The position numbers and the translations under genes were made by a program. Below, in pieces: positions 1 to 5,891 of a DNA stretch of 7,379 bases. The stretch comes from Actinomycetes bacterium (lineage in GTDB: Bacteria; Actinomycetota; Acidimicrobiia; Acidimicrobiales; Palsa-688): positions 1 through 7,379 of the forward strand of contig JAKAXN010000227.1 of NCBI GenBank assembly GCA_021816565.1, read 5' to 3'. Numbering within the stretch: the stretch's first letter is position 1; every line of letters starts with the position of its first letter. Under the pieces are notes generated by a model. The model ran no database searches. It was given only the letters and a program-made list of their open reading frames with translations, and was not told where the DNA came from.

Positions 1-145
1 CCCCCAGTTCGCCCAGATCCTGAATGCGGTGAGCGCCAAGCTGACCTTCCCGGCCATCGAGAGCATGAACAAGGCCACCCAGATCGACCATCAGGACCCG
101 GCCACCGTGGCCCGCCAATTCCTCAAGGCCAACGGGCTGGCCTGA
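1..145 (+). CDS. C-terminal end of an osmoprotectant (glycine betaine/choline-type) ABC transporter substrate-binding protein, partial
   Basis: The frame is open from base 2 and ends at TGA 143-145, giving 47 residues. The C-terminal pattern is a helix ending SAKLTFPAIESMN, a short bridge containing Q-I-D, then D-P-A-T-VARQFLKANGLA. This matches the usual end of OpuAC/ProX-family binding proteins, which finish with 'L..LN..V...G.DP..VA..FLK..GL'. In that family the protein binds glycine betaine, choline or related osmolytes outside the membrane and passes them to an ABC permease for osmotic protection. The ligand-binding aromatic residues lie upstream of the window, so the substrate cannot be judged. 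A strong hairpin 26 bp after the stop suggests this is the last gene of its operon. The identification rests on a short tail and is good but not certain. Confidence 0.75.
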   Translation, partial: PQFAQILNAVSAKLTFPAIESMNKATQIDHQDPATVARQFLKANGLA

Positions 146-170
146 GCCGACCAGCCGGCCGGAGCGCGTG

Positions 171-199
171 AAGGGGCCCCCTCCCGGAGGGGGCCCCTT
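171..199 (+). terminator. Hairpin terminator after the ABC transporter gene
   Basis: A perfect 13-bp inverted repeat pairs 171-183 (AAGGGGCCCCCTC) with 187-199 (GAGGGGGCCCCTT) around a 3-nt loop. It is followed by only a short T-containing stretch. Its position 26 bp after a stop codon and 161 bp before the next start suits a strong intrinsic terminator of the high-GC type with a weak U-tract. Confidence 0.85.
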
Positions 200-235
200 T
201 CAACTCTGTAACGAGTCGCAACCGCCCCCGGAAAC

Positions 236-352
236 GGTCCAAAGACCCGGTCCCGGTCGGGCACTTGGTCTCTGGCCGGTCGCCCATCTCCGAGCGACCC
301 TGAGGCGGTACGCGATTCCAGAAGGAACGCGGGGCTCTCCCAGAAAAGGGGA
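236..352 (+). promoter_or_regulatory. Structured 5' leader of the large secreted-protein gene, including its RBS
   Basis: Four inverted repeats are visible between the terminator and the ATG at 361. They are: GGTC-CAAA-GACC at 236-247; GGTCGC...GCGACC at 278-283/294-299 with a 10-nt loop; CGCG-a-TTCC, loop AGAA, GGAA-CGCG at 311-331 with one bulged A; and TCCC 338-341, which can pair with GGGA 349-352. The last one covers the Shine-Dalgarno sequence AAGGGGA (346-352), which ends 8 nt before the ATG, so folding could mask the ribosome-binding site. I tried to match the c-di-AMP (ydaO), c-di-GMP (GEMM) and similar riboswitch consensus motifs by eye and none fitted convincingly. I found no clear TANNNT -10 element here. 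Regulation through this leader is inference. Confidence 0.35.
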
Positions 353-360
353 CGGTTCCT

Positions 361-3300
361 ATGAGGGCATTTGCGCGGAAGATGAAGGTCGCGGCCGGGA
401 TCGCAGCGGCCCTGGCGATGCTGGCTTCTCCGGCCCTGGCCGCCGGTGGCGGGGGCGGCGGCAAAGGCGGTAACGGCAGCGGCGGTAACGGGGGGAACAC
501 CGGTGGGAGCACCGGGTCCGAGTACTCCGATCTCAATGTGGTCCTGCGGGCGGTGGACGGAACACCGCTTCTCGAGCGCTTCGTGGTCCCCGCCACGGCT
601 GACACCGCGGCGACGACGGAATACTGCCCGCAGCCGATCTCCTACGACCCGCTCCCCGGAGTGGAGCCGACGACCGACCCGGTCGACGGGCGGAGGGTCT
701 GGGTCGTGCCGCTCATGGGGAGCCTCATCGGGACACCGGACTTCAGCGAGTCGAGCGCGGCCTGTGACCCGCAGACCGAGTACGCCATGTTCGTCACCCC
801 GACCGACCTGGCCCGGCTGAACCTGGCCCGGACGACGGCGGCCGTCCTGGCCCAGAAGCTCTCGGACGTGGGGGCCAAGCTCAGGGTCGGGGCGAACATC
901 GCCCTGGAGTCCACCGGTCGGATCAGCGTCGACGGCACCCCCATCGACGCCGCCCCGGAGAACGCCGCCATCTACCAGGCGCTCATGACCACCGGTACCA
1001 TCCCGGGCCTGCCGGCGCCCATGGCCGGGCCGCCGGCGGTGATCCCCGGTGAGAAGCCGGCGGGCGGCAACCCGAACAGCCAGTTCGACGCGTGGAAGCT
1101 GGCCGCCATGGCTCTGGGAGCGACGGCGGACAAGAAGACCCCGTTGAGCGTGGACGCGGTGGAGTACTACAACCGGATCATCGGCCTCCCGGCCCTCTAT
1201 GCGGCAGCGGCCGGGGACGGCTCACCTTGGAAGGTCAACTTCGTCACCTCCGCCTACCCGGGCGGCGCGACGCCGTCGAATGCCGAGCAGTTCGTCGACT
1301 ACAGCGGCTTCACATACAACCGGTCGCAGACCTTCACCGGCAGCGTCACCTGGCTCAACACCGCAACCCTCCAGTGGACCGTCAGCAGGATCATCGACGT
1401 GGTCCCGTGGCACAACCTTTCACCGGATTCCGCCGGCGGCACCCTGACCGGGGTGGTGGCGTTCGCCCAGCTGGCCGACGACGTCAGGGCGCTGTGCGAT
1501 TTCATCCCTGACAACACCTTCATCCCGGGGTTCTACATGGACGTCCCCGGGGTGGACACACACCAGGCCCAGGTGGAATCCATAACGAACCCGGCGGTGG
1601 ACCTGGGCGCCCTCCCGGCCACCGTGTTCGAGACGTATCCGTTCCAGATGACCGCATCGCTCTACAACCCGTTCGGCAGCGACCGGATCGCCGGCAAGAC
1701 GATTCCCGACGCCCGCCTGCGGGTCACCATCCATGCCCCCGGCCCGCTGGCAGCCGACGATGTGACCGCCACCGAGGTTCCCGCCGCCGAAGGGGCCCCG
1801 GGCCAGCCCGTGGTGTTCTCCCCCACCGGCGGCGACCTGACCGGGTGGTGGGGGCCCGGGAGCGGGTTCCCCGTGGAGCCCGGATACCACGTGTCCAGCA
1901 CCTTCGACGTGACGGTGGCGGCCGGGGCGCCCACCGGGCCCTACCAGCTCACCCTGGACCTGGTGAGCGCCGCAGAGCCCTCCCAGGTACTGGCCTCCGA
2001 CACCGGAACGGTCACGGTGGACCCTGACCGGACGACGGTCCTGTGGGGTTCGCCGTTGCCGCAGCTGGCCACCCAGGACGCCTACATGGCCATACCGCTG
2101 CAGGTCTACTCGCCGGCCGCGGAGGGTTCCGCCCGCCTGACCCTCACCGTGACCGGGCCGCCGGTCGGGACCGGCGGCCCGACCCCGCTGACAGCAGCGG
2201 ACCTGAGCATCTACGCCAATGACGGAACCACCATGGCACCCATGCCCCTCACTCCCGACGGGTCGGGCCGCCTGGTGGGCGCCTGGCCCGTGGCCCTGGG
2301 CCCGGACAACACCCCCGGCTACACCACGGTGATCTGGTACGCCAAGGTCCCGGCCGGGGCCCCGGAAGGCAGCTACACCTTCGCCGTCGGTCTCGACAAC
2401 GGCAATCAGCTGGCACCGATCTCGGTGTCCGTGGCGGCGGCCGAGACCCACGGCCAGAAGCCTCCGGGCGTCGGCGAGGACACCACCGCACCGGTGGTGA
2501 CCGTCACGGCCGACGGCCCCCTGGCCTCGAGCGCCTCCTTCACGATCTCCGCCGACGAGACCGGTGTGACCTACAGCTGCGTGCTCAATGTCAACGGCGT
2601 CGACCAGCCTCTCACCGCCTGCGGGGAGAAAGTCGGTCTGGACGGCCTGCAGCCCGGGGCCTACACCCTGACGGTGGTCGGCACCGACGCGGCGGGCAAC
2701 GAGTCCGTGCCGGTGGTACGGAGCTGGACGGTTCCCTCCACGCTGCCGGCCCCGCCGGACTCGGCGGGCGGCGTCACCATCACGACCGGTAGCGCCACCA
2801 CGTTCACCCAGGGACAGCCGGGCACCTTCACGGTGAGCGCGTCCGGGAGCCCCACCCCGAGGCTGACGGCCGTCGGCACCCTGCCCTCGGGCGTGTCCTT
2901 CATCGACAACGGTGATGGGACGGCCACCCTCGCCGGGGTCCCCTCGGCCGGCACGGTCGGCGTTTTCGTGGTCACGGTGGTGGCCACGAACGGCGTTTCC
3001 ACCACCGAGCAGACGTTCCAGTTGACCATCGCCTCGACCCCGCGTGTAGCCACGGCTCCGGCCGGGTCGGGCGTGGAGCCGGAGGGCTACTGGCTGGCCG
3101 GATCCGACGGCGGGGTATTCACCTTCGGCCCGCACATCAACTTCTACGGCTCTACCGGCAATGTGGCTCTCAACCGGCCTGTGGTCGGTATGGCGGCCAC
3201 CGCCGGAGGCCGCGGGTACTGGCTGGTGGCCTCCGACGGCGGCGTGTTCGCCTTCGGTGACGCCGGCTTCTACGGCTCGACCGGCAATGTGGCTCTCAAC

Positions 3301-3831
3301 CGGCCCATCGTGGGCGTGGCCGCCACGCCGAGCGGTCACGGGTACTGGCTGGTGGCCTCCGACGGCGGCGTGTTCGCCTTCGGTGACGCCGGCTTCTACG
3401 GCTCGACGGGCAATGTGGCTCTCAACCGGCCCATCGTGGGCGTGGCCGCCACGCCGAGCGGTCACGGGTACTGGCTGGTAGCCGCCGACGGCGGCGTGTT
3501 CGCCTTCGGCGACGCCCGCTTCTGGGGATCCACCGGTGCCCTGAGGCTCGACCAGCCCATCGTGGCCATGGCCTCGCCCGATGCCCGGGGATACTGGCTG
3601 GTGGCCTCCGACGGCGGCGTGTTCGCCTTCGGTGACGCCCCGTTCTACGGCTCGACCGGGGGCCTGCCGCTGAGCCGGCCGGTCGTGGGCATGGCCGAGA
3701 ACCCGGCCACCGGTGGTTACTGGCTGGTGGCCTCCGACGGCGGGGTCTTCAGCTTCCACACCCCGTTCTACGGCTCGACGGGGGGCCTACCGCTCGACAA
3801 ACCCATCGTCGCCATGGCGTCAGCGGCTTAG
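361..3831 (+). CDS. Large secreted modular protein with Ig-like domains and six C-terminal YWLVASDGG repeats
   Basis: This is a 1156-aa exported protein of unknown function. The ATG at 361 follows AAGGGGA at good spacing and gives a typical signal peptide (R2, R6, K7, K9, a hydrophobic core, cleavage near ALA-A at residues 27-28). Starting at M8 would weaken the positive n-region. Residues 28-53 are a Gly/Asn/Ser-rich spacer. Residues 54-426 are an unrecognised region with few cysteines. Residues 427-553 and 574-691 are two similar beta-rich domains sharing a GY...VPAGAP.G.Y.. pattern. Residues 707-791 resemble a bacterial Ig-like domain, opening with D-T-T-A-P-V-V-T-V and holding C740 and C754. 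Residues 812-890 resemble a He_PIG putative Ig domain, with [21 protein letters not shown]. Residues 909-1156 are six 38-43-aa repeats built on [23 protein letters not shown]. There is no LPxTG motif and no C-terminal membrane segment, so it is probably released or non-covalently attached to the wall. I see no catalytic motif, and a binding or adhesive role is inference. It is a single-gene unit with a terminator on each side. Confidence 0.9.
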   Translation: MRAFARKMKVAAGIAAALAMLASPALAAGGGGGGKGGNGSGGNGGNTGGSTGSEYSDLNVVLRAVDGTPLLERFVVPATADTAATTEYCPQPISYDPLPGVEPTTDPVDGRRVWVVPLMGSLIGTPDFSESSAACDPQTEYAMFVTPTDLARLNLARTTAAVLAQKLSDVGAKLRVGANIALESTGRISVDGTPIDAAPENAAIYQALMTTGTIPGLPAPMAGPPAVIPGEKPAGGNPNSQFDAWKLAAMALGATADKKTPLSVDAVEYYNRIIGLPALYAAAAGDGSPWKVNFVTSAYPGGATPSNAEQFVDYSGFTYNRSQTFTGSVTWLNTATLQWTVSRIIDVVPWHNLSPDSAGGTLTGVVAFAQLADDVRALCDFIPDNTFIPGFYMDVPGVDTHQAQVESITNPAVDLGALPATVFETYPFQMTASLYNPFGSDRIAGKTIPDARLRVTIHAPGPLAADDVTATEVPAAEGAPGQPVVFSPTGGDLTGWWGPGSGFPVEPGYHVSSTFDVTVAAGAPTGPYQLTLDLVSAAEPSQVLASDTGTVTVDPDRTTVLWGSPLPQLATQDAYMAIPLQVYSPAAEGSARLTLTVTGPPVGTGGPTPLTAADLSIYANDGTTMAPMPLTPDGSGRLVGAWPVALGPDNTPGYTTVIWYAKVPAGAPEGSYTFAVGLDNGNQLAPISVSVAAAETHGQKPPGVGEDTTAPVVTVTADGPLASSASFTISADETGVTYSCVLNVNGVDQPLTACGEKVGLDGLQPGAYTLTVVGTDAAGNESVPVVRSWTVPSTLPAPPDSAGGVTITTGSATTFTQGQPGTFTVSASGSPTPRLTAVGTLPSGVSFIDNGDGTATLAGVPSAGTVGVFVVTVVATNGVSTTEQTFQLTIASTPRVATAPAGSGVEPEGYWLAGSDGGVFTFGPHINFYGSTGNVALNRPVVGMAATAGGRGYWLVASDGGVFAFGDAGFYGSTGNVALNRPIVGVAATPSGHGYWLVASDGGVFAFGDAGFYGSTGNVALNRPIVGVAATPSGHGYWLVAADGGVFAFGDARFWGSTGALRLDQPIVAMASPDARGYWLVASDGGVFAFGDAPFYGSTGGLPLSRPVVGMAENPATGGYWLVASDGGVFSFHTPFYGSTGGLPLDKPIVAMASAA
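3085..3828 (+). repeat. Six tandem coding repeats (YWLVASDGG family)
   Basis: The units are R1 3085-3213 (43 aa), R2 3214-3339 (42), R3 3340-3465 (42), R4 3466-3588 (41), R5 3589-3714 (42) and R6 3715-3828 (38). Each starts GYWL, then [VA][AG][SA]DGGVF[TAS]F, then F[YW]GSTG, then P[IV]V[GA][MV]A. R6 lacks the GDA triplet, and R1 is diverged ([13 protein letters not shown]). Each unit offers about four short strands, as in a beta-propeller blade. The fold is inferred from periodicity. Confidence 0.9.
3214..3465 (+). repeat. Near-identical 126-bp direct duplication (repeats 2 and 3)
   Basis: Positions 3214-3339 and 3340-3465 are the same at 125 of 126 bases by eye. The only difference is a synonymous Thr codon change, ACC at 3280-3282 against ACG at 3406-3408. 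Flanking repeats differ at many positions, so this is a recent in-frame tandem duplication or gene-conversion product within an older array. Confidence 0.92.
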
Positions 3832-3850
3832 CCGGCGAAGTCGAGAGCGA

Positions 3851-3880
3851 GAAGGGCCCGGCCCGGTGGCCGGGCCCTTC
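3851..3880 (+). terminator. Hairpin terminator after the secreted repeat protein
   Basis: GAAGGGCCCGGCC (3851-3863) pairs perfectly over 13 bp with GGCCGGGCCCTTC (3868-3880) around the tetraloop CGGT. It begins 19 bp after the TAG stop. There is no real T-tract downstream, which is common in high-GC genomes. Confidence 0.88.
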
Positions 3881-3947
3881 CTCGCGGGCCGCGTCGCAGG
3901 GCGGGCGCGCCCCGTCACCCCGCCCGGCAATCGAGATGGCCCTGTTG

Positions 3948-3953
3948 GGGTAT
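3948..3953 (+). promoter_or_regulatory. Possible SigB/SigF-like -10 element (GGGTAT) upstream of the hemerythrin gene
   Basis: GGGTAT stands out in the otherwise GC-rich gap between the terminator at 3851-3880 and the ATG at 4063. It equals the -10 consensus of general-stress sigma factors (SigB in Bacillus, SigF in mycobacteria). A matching GTTT/GGTT -35 element is not evident at 13-16 nt upstream; only GGCAA (3926-3930) lies near. The fit to a stress-type gene is suggestive, but a single hexamer is weak evidence. Confidence 0.25.
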
Positions 3954-4062
3954 ATGTACCGTGCCGGACCGAAGGTACGCGCTCGTGCCATCGAGCAGCG
4001 AGCCGCGGATTCAGCATCAATCTGCTGGCGGACCCAATCGACAAGAGGGAGACGGTAAGACC

Positions 4063-5082
4063 ATGGCGAGCACAGACGCCATCACCATGCTCAGAGACGA
4101 TCACAAGACGGTGGAGCAGCTGTTCAAGCGGTTCGAGAAGGCCGGTGACCGTGCGCATGTCGAAAAGCGGAACGTCGTCGACCGCATGATCGAGACGCTG
4201 TCGGTGCATGCCGCGATCGAAGAGCAGCTCTTCTACCCGGTCGTCCGGGCGACCGTCCCCGATACCGAGGATCGCACGTTGGAGAGCATCGAGGAACACC
4301 ACGTGGTGAAGTGGCTGCTGTCGGAGCTCGAATCGATGAGCCCCGAGGAGGAGCGCTTCGACGCCAAGGTCGCGGTCCTCATCGACAGCGTCCGCCGCCA
4401 CGTCGAAGAGGAGGAGCAGGTCCTGTTCCCGAGCGTGCGCAAGGAGCTGGGCCGTGATGCGCTGAGCGACCTCGGTAAGGCCATGGCCGAGGCCGCGAAG
4501 TCGGCTCCCACCCATCCTCATCCCCGCTCACCCGACACACCCCCGCAGAACGTCCTGGTCGGGGCGGCGGCCGGGGTGGCCGACCGTATCGGTGACACCG
4601 TCAACGGGTTGGCCCAGGGATACGTGACGGCGCTCGGCGATCTGGTCGCCACTGTCCTCGGGCGCAAGAAGCCCCGGGTGTCGCCGACCGGTTCGAAGGT
4701 GGCCCGCGACACCGCCGAGCGGGTCCGTTCTGCTTCCGCCGACGCGACCGACTCGGCCATCGAAGCCGTTCTCACGGCCAGGAACACCGGCGAGCGCACG
4801 CTCAGCCGGGCACAGGACAGTGGGTCGTCGGCCGTGGCCGGCACCAGGCGCACAGCCCGGTCCGCCAAGCGGGGTACGACCAGGACGGCCCGGGTGGCGA
4901 AGTCCGGGGCGAAGGGCACCGCGACCTCGGCCCGGCGGTCCTCGGCGAAGACGGCTACGACGGCCAAGCGGGCGGCGACCACCACGGCCCGGCAGGCCCG
5001 TTCGGCCGCGAAGAGCACGAGGTCGACAGCCAAGCGAGCGGTCGGACAGACCCGTTCGGCCGCCAACGGCTCAGCGGGCTGA
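4063..5082 (+). CDS. Hemerythrin (HHE) domain protein with a basic, histone-H1-like C-terminal tail
   Basis: The product has 339 residues from ATG 4063, preceded by GAGGGAGA (4045-4052). In-frame extension to a GTG at 3961 is possible but lacks conserved sequence. Residues 1-135 form a hemerythrin/HHE cation-binding domain. Likely di-iron ligands are H14 (DDH), H49 and E53 (HAAIEEQLFYP), H79 (IEEHH), and H113 and E117 (HVEEEEQVLFP). Such domains bind O2, NO or iron, and serve in oxygen or redox sensing, storage or nitrosative defence. Residues 149-162 are a Pro/His-rich linker. Residues 163-199 are an Ala/Gly/Val-rich, mildly hydrophobic segment. Residues 200-252 are mixed charge. Residues 253-339 contain no Asp or Glu but 21 Arg/Lys among Ala, Thr, Ser and Gly, with SAK, TAK and TAR steps like histone H1 tails or HupB-type C-termini. 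Nucleic-acid binding by the tail is inference. The gene stands alone, with a terminator before it and a weak hairpin after it. Confidence 0.9.
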   Translation: MASTDAITMLRDDHKTVEQLFKRFEKAGDRAHVEKRNVVDRMIETLSVHAAIEEQLFYPVVRATVPDTEDRTLESIEEHHVVKWLLSELESMSPEEERFDAKVAVLIDSVRRHVEEEEQVLFPSVRKELGRDALSDLGKAMAEAAKSAPTHPHPRSPDTPPQNVLVGAAAGVADRIGDTVNGLAQGYVTALGDLVATVLGRKKPRVSPTGSKVARDTAERVRSASADATDSAIEAVLTARNTGERTLSRAQDSGSSAVAGTRRTARSAKRGTTRTARVAKSGAKGTATSARRSSAKTATTAKRAATTTARQARSAAKSTRSTAKRAVGQTRSAANGSAG

Positions 5083-5102
5083 CCGTCGCCCCAACCGGCG
5101 GT

Positions 5103-5127
5103 GCCGGGTCTGTCGGCGGACCCCGGC
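5103..5127 (+). terminator. Possible weak terminator hairpin after the hemerythrin gene
   Basis: GCCGGGTC (5103-5110) can pair with GACCCCGGC (5119-5127), giving 8 bp with one bulged C and an 8-nt loop. It begins 20 bp after the TGA stop. There is no T-tract, and the imperfect stem makes this far weaker than the two other terminators in the window. The rest of the gap at 5083-5235 holds no gene that I can support. Confidence 0.35.
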
Positions 5128-5235
5128 CGGCCCCTCCACCTGGACCAGATCGCCGGCGTCCACGTCTCACCAGCGACGCTCGGTAGAGCATCTCCCGGTC
5201 CGATCAGAACTGCAACCCTGTAACCAGGTATTTCT

Positions 5236-5311
5236 TGGAGCGGACGACGGGATTCGAACCCGCGACCCTCACCTTGGCAAGGTGATGCTCTACCAGCTGA
5301 GCCACGTCCGC
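5236..5311 (-). tRNA. tRNA-Gly (anticodon GCC), CCA encoded
   Basis: Read on the minus strand from 5311, a full cloverleaf is visible. It has acceptor GCGGACG pairing with CGTCCGC, D-arm GCTC-AGCTGGTA-GAGC, anticodon arm TCACC-TTGCCAA-GGTGA with anticodon GCC, a five-base variable region GGGTC, T-arm GCGGG-TTCGAAT-CCCGT, discriminator T, then CCA (5238-5236). The body without CCA is 73 nt. It reads Gly codons GGC and GGU, which are very common in this high-GC coding sequence. It lies just downstream of the dut-mutM-membrane-protein operon on the same strand and could be read from it or from its own promoter. Confidence 0.97.
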
Positions 5312-5323
5312 AAGCGGGTCCTT

Positions 5324-5329
5324 ACCGTA
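5324..5329 (-). promoter_or_regulatory. Possible extended -10 promoter element for tRNA-Gly
   Basis: On the minus strand, TGCTACGGT contains TACGGT at 5329-5324 with an upstream TGN, an extended -10 form. It would start transcription about 6 nt before the mature tRNA 5' end at 5311. No convincing -35 hexamer is seen at the expected distance, and the element lies in the 43-bp gap between the membrane-protein stop and the tRNA. Confidence 0.35.
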
Positions 5330-5354
5330 GCAGACCGGCGGGGCCCGGGACCAT

Positions 5355-5891
5355 TCAGCGCACCGGCACCACGCACTCGACGTGAGGGTACTGTACGCCC
5401 TGGTAGGGGATCTCCACTCCGGTGGTACCCGCCGGGCACAGCGGGCTGCCGGGGGTCGAGGGCAGGACCTTGACCACCCGTACCTTGGCCTTCGGCGAGG
5501 TGCAGGCCACGGTCTTGGTCCTGTACTTGGGGTGCCCCTCTGCGGTGCCGCTCTGGGGCAGGCACTGGCCCAGCAGGGCGGCGGAGGCCCGGGCCTCCTT
5601 CTTCACCGCGTTGCCCGAGGGGAGCGTGGACTGCAGCACGGCGATGACCACGGCGGCCAGCACCAACACGATGGGGATGAGGCGCCACCGGCTGCGCCAG
5701 CCGGGGCGCTCCACCCGGGTGGGCACCCCGAGCAGGTTCCACTTCGGGGGCAAGGGCGGGGCATCGACGCCGGGCGCCCAGCGGACCCACCGCCGGCCCC
5801 GGGCGTCGTAGAAGCTGACTCCCCCGTCCTCCTCCCGGCGCCACCGGATCCCCCGGTAGGTGGTCTCCTGGCGCTCCTTCGGACTGGTCAC
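5355..5891 (-). CDS. Single-pass membrane protein with an extracytoplasmic four-cysteine domain (LppU/SCO3897-like)
   Basis: I place the start at GTG 5891-5889, which overlaps the mutM stop as GTGA, giving 178 residues. Longer readings run through mutM in another frame and look like non-coding translation. Residues 12-40 form a Trp/Arg-rich cytoplasmic stretch (W17, W35, W38), loosely like the short DUF2510-type modules of actinobacterial membrane proteins. Residues 71-86 (LIPIVLVLAAVVIAVL) form one transmembrane helix after an Arg/Trp-rich inside flank. The rest is probably outside and has four cysteines (C110, C130, C152, C173) spaced for two disulfides. The order 'G.C', 'V.C', 'LCP.G' and 'VECVVPV' resembles the LppU/SCO3897 or septum-formation-like extracytoplasmic domain. 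Function is unknown and the family match is by eye. Expression should be coupled to mutM translation, since no strong ribosome-binding site precedes it. Confidence 0.72.
   Translation of the reverse strand: MTSPKERQETTYRGIRWRREEDGGVSFYDARGRRWVRWAPGVDAPPLPPKWNLLGVPTRVERPGWRSRWRLIPIVLVLAAVVIAVLQSTLPSGNAVKKEARASAALLGQCLPQSGTAEGHPKYRTKTVACTSPKAKVRVVKVLPSTPGSPLCPAGTTGVEIPYQGVQYPHVECVVPVR

Noticed and set aside
230..258. ECF-type promoter (GGAAAC with GGTC)
   Set aside because: The spacing is about 19 nt and the -10 match is poor, so it is probably chance in GC-rich DNA.
204..360. Known riboswitch (c-di-AMP ydaO or c-di-GMP GEMM) upstream of the secreted protein
   Set aside because: Pieces such as GGAAAC and CAAAG recall GEMM, but the conserved core strings and their order are absent. 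I cannot support a class assignment by eye.
1420..3759. Long antisense open frame (779 codons) across the secreted-protein gene
   Set aside because: It mirrors the GC-rich third positions and the repeats of the plus-strand gene. The product is Gly/His/Arg/Val-rich with no recognisable domain, and the plus frame has a signal peptide, Ig-like domains and conserved repeats.
3961..4062. GTG start 34 codons upstream for the hemerythrin gene
   Set aside because: The added residues do not look like part of an HHE domain, and a Shine-Dalgarno sequence stands directly before ATG 4063.
5212..5311. tRNA-Gly as an integration (att) site of a mobile element
   Set aside because: No integrase, no second copy of the tRNA 3' end and no change in gene style are visible in the window.
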